Source: an uncultured Bacteroidales bacterium
Lineage (GTDB): Bacteria; Bacteroidota; Bacteroidia; Bacteroidales; F082
DNA: 28,475 nucleotides
Assembly (NCBI GenBank): GCA_905234765.1
Contig: CAJOIF010000006.1
Coordinates: 100,876-129,350 of the forward strand
Reading direction: 5' to 3'
The notes beneath the pieces are model-generated. The model was not told the DNA's origin and made no database searches. It saw only the letters and a program-made list of their open reading frames with translations. The position numbers and the translations under genes were made by a program. Position 1 is the stretch's first letter; the number at the start of each line of letters is the position of its first letter. This document shows positions 8,701 to 16,974 of the stretch, one piece after another.

Positions 8701-11296
8701 CAGCTTCGTCGGCGATGGATGACTCAGGGTTAAGCAGGTCGTTGAGGGCTGCGCCTGGCTGCATCAGATCATCGTCAGTGAAGAGACGGATTTCATAGTC
8801 GAGGGATTTGTCGGAGCGTTCGAGGTCGAGCATGGTGGCTGCGAAGACCAGGGCATCGCCCGGGTTGAAGAGGTTGATGACCAGCTTATTGGTGTAGGGG
8901 TGCGCCTTGACATAGTTGACGATATGGTTGCGCACCAAGAGCGGGCTGACATCGGTATCGACGCGCTTCTCACGGGTGACATTCATGAGGGTGGCCGTGT
9001 AGTCGAGCAGCTGACGCAGTTCAGATGCGAAGGCGTTGCCTTCCTCAATGCTTTGCTTGGCTAATAAGCCCCAGCCATAGGTGAGTTCGCCCACATACTG
9101 GAAAGGCTCGTTCATAGCACTTTCGGCCATGATGAGCGGAGCGATGTTCAAAGGCAGGCCAACTCTTGCACGGAAATGATTTTCGAGATTGCGGAACCAA
9201 TCCTTTTGATAGGGCTTGTACTCCTTGGTCTTCTGTTCCCAATCCTCAAACAGCTCAAAGAGGTTGACTTGCCATGCCAGACGGATGGGATGGAGCGGAG
9301 TGAGCAAGCGGACGGGGCAGGTTGAGCCATCGGGCTTCTCGACTTCGAGGAGCACGGTGTCGATGTTCTGCACCTCCAAGGCTTTGGCCTCGGGCATTTC
9401 CTGTTCGCCCAGCTCACGGAGCCAGTTGGCATAGTCGGTGAGGTATTGTTTGAGCGGGCCGATGTTGGTGGCCAAGTCGAAAGTGGCGCTTACGCCGGTG
9501 TTGTCGCTGGCCGACTCGCTGATGAGCGAGAAGAGCGTTTGACGCGACTCGCGAAGGCTGTCGGGGATAACGATGTCGGGGTTGAGCGGAGCGAAACTCG
9601 CTTCTTTCAGCTTGGCATCGGTGGGGTTGGCGCCGACAATGGCGCGGACTTGGCCTAAGCTGTCCTTATGCTTCAGGAAGACCTGCTCCAAGAAGATGAG
9701 TTTCTTAGGCAGTTGGATTTGGAAGGCTTCGCTGAATCCGAAATCGAAGTGGAAGATGTTGTTGAGCGGGCCTTCAATCCAAGTTGAGCTTTCCTTTTCT
9801 TCATGGCGTTCGCTTTCCTCGTTTTTATGCTCATCTTCATCCTTCATGTGGTTGATGTGATGACGGATATAGCCTTGAAGATAGCAGTTGGCACGGTTCC
9901 ATTTCTTGCCTTCTTCATTTTCATCTCCAATCAGCTCATCTTTTTCTGGGTCGTCAGGATCCACATTGTTGACAAAGAAAGTGCTGGTTTCGTTGGTGAA
10001 AGGCATTGCCCTTTTTGTGTCCTGGAGTCTAAAGGCATCGCGCGTCAAGGTATTGTCGTCTTTCTGCGCATCTTGGAATCTTGTTTCTTCTTCCTTTACC
10101 TTGAAGGGATTATCGGCATCGAGCACCTGGTCATCCACATTCAAGGCATGAACAGCCAAAAGATAATTACCGTCTTCTAATGACTTGTAAGGGATGTTGA
10201 CCGATATGGTGCGCGACTTGTTGCGGTTGGTAGTGAGTTTGAATTTGCGGAGCATTGAGGCCACAGCATAATTCTCGCGGTTGACGATGAGTATTTGGAA
10301 GGCGACAATGTCTGGACAATCCTTAGGAGCAGGAAGGGAAGCCACGGAGAGCTTGATTTTCGCCTTTTTGTTAGGCAGAAGATTGAGCACGAGGCCGTAT
10401 TCGTTGGTCTGCACCAGCTCTTTCTCACGGTCTTTGCCCGGGATGACTTCGGCAAAGACTGTGACATTCTCGGTCTTTACAGCCTCGGTGGTCAGTGGCC
10501 AGTTGGCGAAATTGAGAGCGGTGTATTTATCGTGGATGCGGTAGAAGATGTCGTTGCGGGTGTTGATGTCCTTCTCATTGTAGAAGAAATCAATGAGGTC
10601 TTTTTGAATAGTTTTAGGCTTGATGGGAAGCCTTCTGACACGGTCAACAGGCGTATCGCCGAAATCGCTCATAGCAGAAGCGACAGCGAAATTGAAGCAG
10701 AAACGCCAACGGACATTGTTGTCGTCCTCAAACAGCTTGTCGTCGGGCAACATGCCTAGCAGGTAAAGACCATCGCCCCAGACGGCAGGCTCGTAGTGGC
10801 CATCGTCCACAAAGAGCAAGTAATTGACCCATAAAACGCGTGGGATTTCCAGTTCCATCAAGAGCGGGAGCAGGGCCAACCAATATCCCTTTTTGTCCTC
10901 AGGAATTTCGTCGACGAGCTTGTTGAGGAAAGCGTCCTGTAGCTCGGCCACATTGAGATTGCGGAAGGTAGCATCGCCATAGGAGTCTTCGGCGGAGGTG
11001 CGGCTGCCCGCAGGGATGAGCATGAGCAGCGGAGCCGTGGCCGTGTTGCGCAGCTCGATGAGTTTAGTGGCACTGATATAGTCGGAGCCTTTAAGGTCAT
11101 CGGAGAGGATATAGACCAGCATGTTGGGATTGACAGTGCGGATGCTGCCGATGAGTGTTTGCAGCTCGGGCAGGGCGAGGCCTGTAATCTTCAAGCAGTG
11201 GCCAGGCTGGGCTTGTTTAAGGTCGGTTTCGTAGCTGGCAATGACGTGGCTGAGGAAACGGCTGTAATATAGTTTGTTGATGTCCTTCATGGTCAA
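5753..11296 (-). CDS. HerA/FtsK-like ATPase with internal PD-(D/E)xK nuclease motif
   Basis: A 1847-residue protein. The C-terminal 400 residues are a HerA-type translocase domain: Walker A GVQGAGKS (K1494), hydrophobic Walker B FIVFDEAH (D1723-E1724), then REMRHKGVSVMIASQDP, which matches the HerA arginine/sensor region. Upstream, DVEKREIIITVLEIK gives D1163, E1175 and K1177, a PD-(D/E)xK nuclease signature, followed by a Q-containing helix. The N-terminal 1150 residues are unassigned. The overall plan (large N-terminus, nuclease-like region, C-terminal HerA ATPase) recalls DptH of phosphorothioate-dependent restriction; that is inference. Residues about 1355-1431 are repeat-derived linker. 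ATGA overlaps link it to the genes on both sides. Predicted role: DNA translocation and cleavage by the restriction complex. Confidence 0.85.
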   Translation of the reverse strand: MTMKDINKLYYSRFLSHVIASYETDLKQAQPGHCLKITGLALPELQTLIGSIRTVNPNMLVYILSDDLKGSDYISATKLIELRNTATAPLLMLIPAGSRTSAEDSYGDATFRNLNVAELQDAFLNKLVDEIPEDKKGYWLALLPLLMELEIPRVLWVNYLLFVDDGHYEPAVWGDGLYLLGMLPDDKLFEDDNNVRWRFCFNFAVASAMSDFGDTPVDRVRRLPIKPKTIQKDLIDFFYNEKDINTRNDIFYRIHDKYTALNFANWPLTTEAVKTENVTVFAEVIPGKDREKELVQTNEYGLVLNLLPNKKAKIKLSVASLPAPKDCPDIVAFQILIVNRENYAVASMLRKFKLTTNRNKSRTISVNIPYKSLEDGNYLLAVHALNVDDQVLDADNPFKVKEEETRFQDAQKDDNTLTRDAFRLQDTKRAMPFTNETSTFFVNNVDPDDPEKDELIGDENEEGKKWNRANCYLQGYIRHHINHMKDEDEHKNEESERHEEKESSTWIEGPLNNIFHFDFGFSEAFQIQLPKKLIFLEQVFLKHKDSLGQVRAIVGANPTDAKLKEASFAPLNPDIVIPDSLRESRQTLFSLISESASDNTGVSATFDLATNIGPLKQYLTDYANWLRELGEQEMPEAKALEVQNIDTVLLEVEKPDGSTCPVRLLTPLHPIRLAWQVNLFELFEDWEQKTKEYKPYQKDWFRNLENHFRARVGLPLNIAPLIMAESAMNEPFQYVGELTYGWGLLAKQSIEEGNAFASELRQLLDYTATLMNVTREKRVDTDVSPLLVRNHIVNYVKAHPYTNKLVINLFNPGDALVFAATMLDLERSDKSLDYEIRLFTDDDLMQPGAALNDLLNPESSIADEAEAFAQASQNRLFPKLRFSRNKIKDFLVNRNKYQAHISFLINPFPVQTELVRQDELSRSFYVNGLVCNNVVMQTTDGKTHVWHRYYSEKNLLQSITGFAEVSTGMFTNLQRMTAKVMSSTQKESVPSTALRLKESDAMLLSFVHDVSDWVVTFDKNMGPEFYDLPRMDGEEMPYLLDYTPSHDTSTGISSFLTTRPTSEVEGVMAPCFKEFGINIEDKELFKNLLEDVRTVSGSIVMQANTTPNKAFEVLGTTLTKRMLQKKGLLDETFIIPIDLHKDLFLQADDDNKERADNLLVSFDVEKREIIITVLEIKCRKFLNEADRADLETKILSQITNTITVLKEHFEIKPVNDRLDRELKTLEFKNLLEFYIKRSHRYNQLDATIAMEYLSFLSTLEEGYELRFKQLGVIFDFSQAVRQEKDYLGDLVIYRMGTPSIGEILSDTATMSTTKPEEQAEDITHFFEPKHREELVSRRTGKPIEDEVSVNWNDEDQDSPISPISPISPIPSIDSAKDHKHESTSPSERGQGGVNEDSISPISPITPIPPVDSTSARKDDSTSPSERGQGGVNPEPVEEPDPNYIEPKYEMLIGDNEPSSQYGILGQVVSNKRKIAIDLNKCNTISLFGVQGAGKSFTIGTVAEMTLKQFSNVNKLPAPMASVIFHYSESMDYAPEFTSMIYPNDDERQLALLKANYGVEPGSVKDVLLLAPESQVEKRKAEYPGIEVHPIGFDSKELNVTDWMFLLGATGNDSTYIKELKQIMKACRNNMTLQYIRAGVNNSTFLSTAQRNLALQRLQFAEEYINDGTMLQQYLKPGRLIIVDLRDEFIEKDEALGLFVVMLNIFSSVKEVAGKAFNKFIVFDEAHKYMNNRDLVTSIVTAIREMRHKGVSVMIASQDPMSLPVEIIELSSIVIMHKFNSPAWVKHVQKAIIALQSLTPSEMSSLGIGEAYLWAVKSTDKLVTQRPIKVSIRPRVTKHGGDTISAIK
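7005..7232. repeat. two tandem 114-bp repeats inserted in frame in the HerA-like gene
   Basis: ACTCCCCCTTGCCCCCTCTC starts at 7005 and again at 7119, giving a period of 114 bp (38 codons, frame-preserving). Each unit has a palindromic core CCCCCTCTCAGAGGGGG (7016-7032, 7130-7146), a CGTGCTAT-type run, and a GGACTGATGGGACTGATGG run. The minus strand encodes TSPSERGQGGVN twice, plus SPISPI repeats. A related core lies in the intergenic region at 23448-23478, and the other words occur in the noncoding region 1370-1840. Confidence 0.9.
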
Positions 11297-12867
11297 TCGA
11301 GTTTATAGCGTGGGTGAATCTTTTGGAGGATGGTGGCATCGCTGAGGTCGGTGTAGAAGCCGATTTGGCGGAGCTTATTCTTGAACGCATCCATGTTTTC
11401 CTTGAACGCGGCATTGGTGTTGACATCGGCGTTGGTGAAGCGGGGACTGTCGGCACCGTTGATGATGAGGCCATAGCGTTCGTAGATCATGTGGGTCAGC
11501 TCATCGATGGAGAGGGTGCGGGTGTAGTATTTGTTGTTTTCGTCCTGGTGCAAAACGAGCAGCTGGACGAGGGTTTCGAGGAGTTTGGAGCCGATGACGC
11601 CGCGACGCGGATAGCGTTTGGAGCGGCCATCGGCGAGGAGCATGGAGTTGGAGTTTTTCATGCAGCAGTTGTCGATGAATTTGCCGAGGAACTTCACTTG
11701 CGATTCGCCAAGGTTGGATGATTCGAGCAGATAGACAAATTTGTTGAAATAGTCTTCTTCAGGGAAATACTGCAGCAGCTCGTCAAACATCTTGGCGGCG
11801 TCTTGCTCATCCTTATGGTCGGAAATATACTTGTCACGAATAACACCCAAACGCCACTGATAATAGCCACTTGTGTTGCCTTGCACTATACCTGTTTTGA
11901 TGGAGGCCAAGACACTATCAGGGTCGTTGTCTTTGCCATAATTACGGTTCTGCTCCAGATTATACATAAAGGTGGCACGGACATAGTTGCGGTAGTTGTT
12001 GGAGAGCTTCTCCATATCGGCGCAGGCGTATTGTGAAATTAGGCTGTCGAGGTGGTCGGTGACATCGACGATGAGCGACCAGTCGTCGGGGATGTTGCGT
12101 GTGCCGTTATCGACCATCTTGGGCAGGAGATAGACCAACTTCATGGTGTAGAGGCCCAGATGGAAACCGCAGATGATGCGGAGGTAGTCGATGAAGACGG
12201 AGCGTGGTAGCTTGTCTTGATAGACCAGAAGCCTGCGAATATCATCGCAGAAGAGGTTGGCTTGCTTTTCGAGGAAAGGCTTTGTCTCTGTTTCGGGCTT
12301 GTTGCCAAAAACAGGATGTGGTTTGATGCCTTGGGTCATATAGAGGATGCCGGCTGTGTCGACATCGACTTTTTCGTTGTTGACCAGGCTTCCTGAATTT
12401 TCGTCCCAGCCTTGCACGAGATAATTTCTTAAACCTTTCAGCACCTCGGGGCAACTATTAAGCATGATGAACAATTGGTCGGAGGTGTTGTAGTCGCGGT
12501 TGTATTTCTTGTTTTGGACGCAGAAACTCTTCAGGTGCATTGGGCGAAGAGAAGCGACCTTTTCTTTCACCATATTGCCACGGAAAACCAAATCTACGAG
12601 GTTGCTGCGCAGCCAGTCCTCGACGGCATCGGTATTGGCGGATGCGCCAGTGACCAGTCCTTTCTCTTCGAGTTTGTTCATGAACTCCTTCAACGAATCT
12701 ATGGTATATTCCTTCGGCCTGGCTTGTAAGAGCAACTGGGAGCCGTTGGCATAGATGAGTTTGTAGAGATTTATCAATACACGATCGAGATTGATGGCCT
12801 TGGTATCGACAGCAAAAAGCTGAGGATTACGGAAGGTGACTTCTCCTTTTTTGAGTGATATTAACAT
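11293..12867 (-). CDS. uncharacterised operon protein (524 residues)
   Basis: I do not recognise this family. The 524-residue protein is soluble, has no signal peptide or membrane segment, and looks largely alpha-helical. An N-terminal segment near residues 55-75 (YTIDSLKEFMNKLEEKGLV) and a C-terminal one (LSIDELTHMIYERYGLIING) could be winged-helix-like. No P-loop, nuclease or methylase motif is visible. It starts 12 bp after the kinase gene and its stop overlaps the HerA-like start (ATGA), so it is an integral part of the operon. Its place between a DptF-like ATPase module and a DptH-like protein is the position DptG takes in dptFGH. A structural or adaptor subunit is therefore possible, but this rests on gene order only. 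Confidence 0.85.
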   Translation of the reverse strand: MLISLKKGEVTFRNPQLFAVDTKAINLDRVLINLYKLIYANGSQLLLQARPKEYTIDSLKEFMNKLEEKGLVTGASANTDAVEDWLRSNLVDLVFRGNMVKEKVASLRPMHLKSFCVQNKKYNRDYNTSDQLFIMLNSCPEVLKGLRNYLVQGWDENSGSLVNNEKVDVDTAGILYMTQGIKPHPVFGNKPETETKPFLEKQANLFCDDIRRLLVYQDKLPRSVFIDYLRIICGFHLGLYTMKLVYLLPKMVDNGTRNIPDDWSLIVDVTDHLDSLISQYACADMEKLSNNYRNYVRATFMYNLEQNRNYGKDNDPDSVLASIKTGIVQGNTSGYYQWRLGVIRDKYISDHKDEQDAAKMFDELLQYFPEEDYFNKFVYLLESSNLGESQVKFLGKFIDNCCMKNSNSMLLADGRSKRYPRRGVIGSKLLETLVQLLVLHQDENNKYYTRTLSIDELTHMIYERYGLIINGADSPRFTNADVNTNAAFKENMDAFKNKLRQIGFYTDLSDATILQKIHPRYKLD

Positions 12868-12879
12868 AGGGCTGGTAGT

Positions 12880-15800
12880 TTACAGGGGTTGGATTTGGAT
12901 GACCTTATCATCGGTAAGGCGTATGACATAATACTGACGCTCATTTTTGGTAACGATAATCTCGTTGTAGGTCTTGCTTTCCATGAGGTTCTTGAAAATC
13001 TGAAGCTCGATGAAGCGGCCACGGAGGTCGTTGACGGAGGGGTTGAAGCCTTCCTGGATGAACTTCAGCATTTCGTATAGGTCGAGCGAGACCGTGAGTT
13101 GGATATGCTGGTCGGTACGGTGGCGGAAGATGAGGCTGTCGCTTTCGTACTCGATGTATTGCGTGAGGTGAGAGGTGTTGTTGACAAACAGCTCGAAGTC
13201 GGAGAGTGGGAAGCGTTTGTAGCTCTTGGAATTGGGGTCTTTGGTGTGACTGCCCGCAAGCAAGAGGTGATGCTTCTGGATTTCCTTGTTGAAGCAGCCT
13301 TCGCTGTTGGAGATAGCCTCGGCCAGTGCCTCCTTGGTTTCATCCAACTTGGAGTAGTCGATGGTTGTCATCAGGTCGTTGAAGTCCTTGATGTAGCGGT
13401 AGGGCAGGCGATGCAAGTAGTCGAACTGACCTTCAAAGTACTGATGACGGATATAGCAATGATGGCGAATCTCGATGATTTGTTTCAAAGTGATATCCTT
13501 TTCCCATCCGGGCATCTGAGAGCTGTTTTTGTTGAAGGTCTGGAGGAGGGACTGAGAGCGGTCGGTGAAGATGAGATAGTCTTCGGGGCGTTTGTTGCGG
13601 AAATAGAGGTCGCGGTCGAACGAAGGCAGAGCGACGCGGGCGATATCGGTTTCACGCAGCAGACGGATAAGGCGGTCGTTGGATTCGAGCGTAGGGAAGG
13701 GGAAATACTTATTGGGTCTTATGTAAGGAGCTGTGATGTTGAAATAGTAATACTGCCAGTAATACTCGGCGAGGTCTTCTGTGCTTACATACTCGATGAG
13801 CTTTTTCACTTGCTCACAAGAGTAGTCGCGGGTGAGCATGAAGGCAATCATGGAGCGGAGGTCGCGCATGGTGATGTGCAGCTCACGCTTATAGACGATA
13901 GTGCGCAGCAGCCATTCGAGGCGTGTGATGACGGCATCGCCAGAGGTGGAGTCTTGGAAAGTCTCGACATTGTAGCGGATATAGCAACGGTCGGCGACGG
14001 GGCAACCTTGGCACTTCGTCCACAATTCGGGCTTGGTGATGGCCTTGATTTGCTGAGCGAGGAGCGAAGGCGTATCGCCTTCGCCACGAGCGGTGACGGA
14101 GCGCAGATTGAGGTTGATAACCATCAGGCCGGGGAGCAGCTCAACATGGCCTTCGCGGTAGAAGTAGTCCTCGATGTTTTCGTCGAGCTGACGGAGGCCA
14201 GGTTGTGAGTGAAGGAAGTCGATGAGACGACCTTCGTTGATGGCGATGATGCGGCCTTCGTCAAGCTTGTCGTATTGGGAGAGGTAGTAGAATGGCTTGA
14301 AGAAGTCGGCCAGCACATCGTTGTTGGCGCGTTCTTCTTCGTCCTGAGAGCCGTCGTAGTTGCTGATGAAGGGGATGCCGTTGAGGGTGAAACGGGCACC
14401 GTTGCGATTGTCCAAAGGTTGTCGATTATGGTCTTCAGCCTCTACCTTACGGATGAAAGCGGTCTTACCATCACCAGCATTACCGGTGATGATGATGAGC
14501 TTGTATTTGCCCTGCTTGATGTCGCCGATGAGCTTCTTGTCGAGCTTGGTTTGCGTGTAGGTGAGATGGTCGAAGACCTGTTCCTTGTTGCCTACACGAG
14601 TGCCGGCATTGCCGTGGATGCTCTGGCTATAGAGCGAGTTAAGGTAGTCAACGATGTCGGTATGCTCACCCGGGATGGTGACGATGACGCGGTTGGTGTC
14701 TTTGAGCAGTCCATCGGGGCCGATTGCGTTGAGCGCGTCGAGCATTTCCTGCGCATTGCGGAAACGCTTGGTGCGGTCGGTGATGATGGAGCGCATCACG
14801 AAATTAGCGAAGGCATCGGTGAGTTTGTCGTTGTAAGTGCGGATGTCGACAGGGGCGACAGCAGTCTTGGGGCAAGGATTGCTGCCAGACCAGGGATAGA
14901 TGTGGGCGAGCAGCTCGTAGAGCGTGATGCCCAGTGAGAAGGTATCAGCAGAGGTGTCCCAATCAATTTTGTTGCCTGACATCACCAAGTCGGGAGCCAT
15001 GTAGGGGCGGGTGCCTGCGAAGGCTTTGTCTTCGGTGGTGGTGGAGATATTGAAGTCGATGAGGACATAACGCTGGCGTTTGTCCCAGACGATATTATTG
15101 GGTTTGATGTCGCGGTGATAGACGGGCGGCACCTTGGCCTGCATGAAGACCAGTGCGGAGAGGATCTGCTGCAACATCTTATAGATTTCGGTGATGGGAA
15201 GGCGAAGGTCGCCTTTGGTGTAGCTGCCGAGGTTTTCGCCGTCGAGCAATTCCATGAGGGTGTAGAAGAGGCCTTGGTTGGACTTGCCGTTGTAAACGAA
15301 CTTAACGATGTTGTCGTGCTTCAAACCTTCGAGTGCGGTGAACTCGTTGATGGTTTCAGAGATTGATGCGTCTTTGTCGAAGACCTTGACGGCGTAGAAC
15401 TTGTTTTGGATGAGGTGTTTGGCCTTGAAGACACGACCGAATCCGCCTTTGCCCAGCTCCTCGTAAAGCACCAGTTCGGGCGTGATGTTGTCGCCAGGCT
15501 TCAGGTCTTTAAGGTAGATGGTTTTAGGGTCGGGAGGCGTGTAGGGTTGGTTTCCCAGATGGCTTTCAATGAAAGAAATCAGCTCGTCGGCTTCCTGCCA
15601 ACGCTGGTCTTGGTCGAGGGTGATGGTGTGGCGCACCACTTCATCCGTCCATTCGGGCAGGTCGGGGACAATGTGCGAAGGCAGCAGGTTGTCGGGGAAG
15701 AGGCCGAGGGTGCGGAAAGAGGAAGTGCTTTGGAACGGCAGCTTGTCGGTGAGCAGCTCATAGAAGATGACACCGAGTGAATAGAGGTCGCTGGCTGGTG

Positions 15801-16953
15801 AAACATCGTCGTCTGCGAACTCTGGAGGGGTATAGGGTGAGTTTTCATCCGGCAGGATAGAAGCCACGGTGTAATTCAAATCGGAATGCTCGGAGAACCA
15901 GGAATGGCCAAAGTTGGCGAGCGCAGCGGTGCCAGAATTGAGGAGATAGATATTCTCGGGGCAGACATCGCGATGGAACACGTTCTTGCTGTGTGCCTCT
16001 TTGAGGGCGCGGGCGATGTCGAGGATGATATGCAGCTTTTCGAGCTGGGTGAAGGTCTTTTGGCGAAGCTTGGCGCGAAGGGTACATTCCTCGATGTAGT
16101 CGCTAATCTCGTAGAAAACCGTATGGGCATCGTTGAGGTGACAGTTGCACTTGACAATGTAAGGGCAAGGGTCGAGCTTTTCCTGCGCAAAGCGGGCGTT
16201 TTCGGCACGGTTACGGATGGTTTCAAGCTCCAAGGGGCTCTTGTCGGCGAAATCCAAGGGATATTCGCGCACTTTATAGCGTTTGTCCACAAAATACTTG
16301 GGCTGGCAGAGATATTCGGTGAAGGTCTCGGTGGTTTGCAGCACCTCAATAATGTCGTAATCGAGGATGGAGGTCTTCTCCTTCATTGGGCGCATTGAAC
16401 TTTCGCCGGTGAGGAAATCCACTATGGCTTTCTGAATGTCGGCGATGTAGCCAGCGGGCTTGCCTGCGCGGTTGTGGTCGGTGATGAAGGCAATCAGTTC
16501 CTCGCCGAGGGTGAAGGTTTGAGGATAGCAATCGCAATGGGGGTCGAGGCCGAACTTGGACTGTGCGGGGTTGCTCAAAGTGACGGCCGTAGATACGAAG
16601 ACGCGGTTCCAGTCGGTATTCTTCTGGACCAGTTTTGCGGCGAGTATCTTGCTTTTGAGCGCAGCGGTCTTGTGTGGGTTTTTGCGTTCGGCACCGTTGA
16701 TGAACCAGGCGAAGTCGTCGCCTTGGAGATTGCCGCCCCAATCCTTGTTTTCGAGGTGATAGAGGGCATGGGGAGCGACCACGAGGCAGTCGTATTCCCA
16801 GAAGCGCATCATGCCTTGTGGCGAGGTGCTTGCGTATTCGCCGTTGGGGACGATGTAATAATCGTCGGGCAGGTTGACTTCGAGGAACTTGACGAGGCGT
16901 TTTTCGCCTTCGTTAGGTTCGGGAGCTTGATGGGGCTTATAGACTGTAGCCAT
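12880..16953 (-). CDS. NERD nuclease-tandem protein kinase-P-loop ATPase fusion (PglW/DptF-like)
   Basis: A 1357-residue multidomain protein. Residues 10-170: NERD nuclease-like domain with E15/E17, D55 and E68-N-K70 (ExK). Residues about 240-480: first kinase-like domain with HRDVCPEN (H327-D329), but NFG at 347-349 replaces DFG and no clear glycine loop or lysine is seen, so it is probably a pseudokinase. Residues about 495-770: second kinase with GKGGFG loop, K523, HRDIKPNN (D615), DFN (D633) and a GTRPYMAP activation segment, predicted active. Residues about 790-1357: P-loop ATPase with GNAGDGKT (K830), VINLNLRSV, a C981-C984-C990 cluster and an RYN segment, resembling DptF. NERD plus kinase resembles PglW of BREX type 2. 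It lies 21 bp after hsdS. Likely sensor/transducer of the system. Confidence 0.88.
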   Translation of the reverse strand: MATVYKPHQAPEPNEGEKRLVKFLEVNLPDDYYIVPNGEYASTSPQGMMRFWEYDCLVVAPHALYHLENKDWGGNLQGDDFAWFINGAERKNPHKTAALKSKILAAKLVQKNTDWNRVFVSTAVTLSNPAQSKFGLDPHCDCYPQTFTLGEELIAFITDHNRAGKPAGYIADIQKAIVDFLTGESSMRPMKEKTSILDYDIIEVLQTTETFTEYLCQPKYFVDKRYKVREYPLDFADKSPLELETIRNRAENARFAQEKLDPCPYIVKCNCHLNDAHTVFYEISDYIEECTLRAKLRQKTFTQLEKLHIILDIARALKEAHSKNVFHRDVCPENIYLLNSGTAALANFGHSWFSEHSDLNYTVASILPDENSPYTPPEFADDDVSPASDLYSLGVIFYELLTDKLPFQSTSSFRTLGLFPDNLLPSHIVPDLPEWTDEVVRHTITLDQDQRWQEADELISFIESHLGNQPYTPPDPKTIYLKDLKPGDNITPELVLYEELGKGGFGRVFKAKHLIQNKFYAVKVFDKDASISETINEFTALEGLKHDNIVKFVYNGKSNQGLFYTLMELLDGENLGSYTKGDLRLPITEIYKMLQQILSALVFMQAKVPPVYHRDIKPNNIVWDKRQRYVLIDFNISTTTEDKAFAGTRPYMAPDLVMSGNKIDWDTSADTFSLGITLYELLAHIYPWSGSNPCPKTAVAPVDIRTYNDKLTDAFANFVMRSIITDRTKRFRNAQEMLDALNAIGPDGLLKDTNRVIVTIPGEHTDIVDYLNSLYSQSIHGNAGTRVGNKEQVFDHLTYTQTKLDKKLIGDIKQGKYKLIIITGNAGDGKTAFIRKVEAEDHNRQPLDNRNGARFTLNGIPFISNYDGSQDEEERANNDVLADFFKPFYYLSQYDKLDEGRIIAINEGRLIDFLHSQPGLRQLDENIEDYFYREGHVELLPGLMVINLNLRSVTARGEGDTPSLLAQQIKAITKPELWTKCQGCPVADRCYIRYNVETFQDSTSGDAVITRLEWLLRTIVYKRELHITMRDLRSMIAFMLTRDYSCEQVKKLIEYVSTEDLAEYYWQYYYFNITAPYIRPNKYFPFPTLESNDRLIRLLRETDIARVALPSFDRDLYFRNKRPEDYLIFTDRSQSLLQTFNKNSSQMPGWEKDITLKQIIEIRHHCYIRHQYFEGQFDYLHRLPYRYIKDFNDLMTTIDYSKLDETKEALAEAISNSEGCFNKEIQKHHLLLAGSHTKDPNSKSYKRFPLSDFELFVNNTSHLTQYIEYESDSLIFRHRTDQHIQLTVSLDLYEMLKFIQEGFNPSVNDLRGRFIELQIFKNLMESKTYNEIIVTKNERQYYVIRLTDDKVIQIQPL

Positions 16954-16974
16954 AGCGATAGGGGTTTTATAGGG

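Noticed and set aside
13099..14208. 369-codon plus-strand open frame
   Set aside because: It is antisense to the well-supported kinase-ATPase fusion gene, has an acidic/valine-rich composition typical of mirrored codons, and shows no domain.
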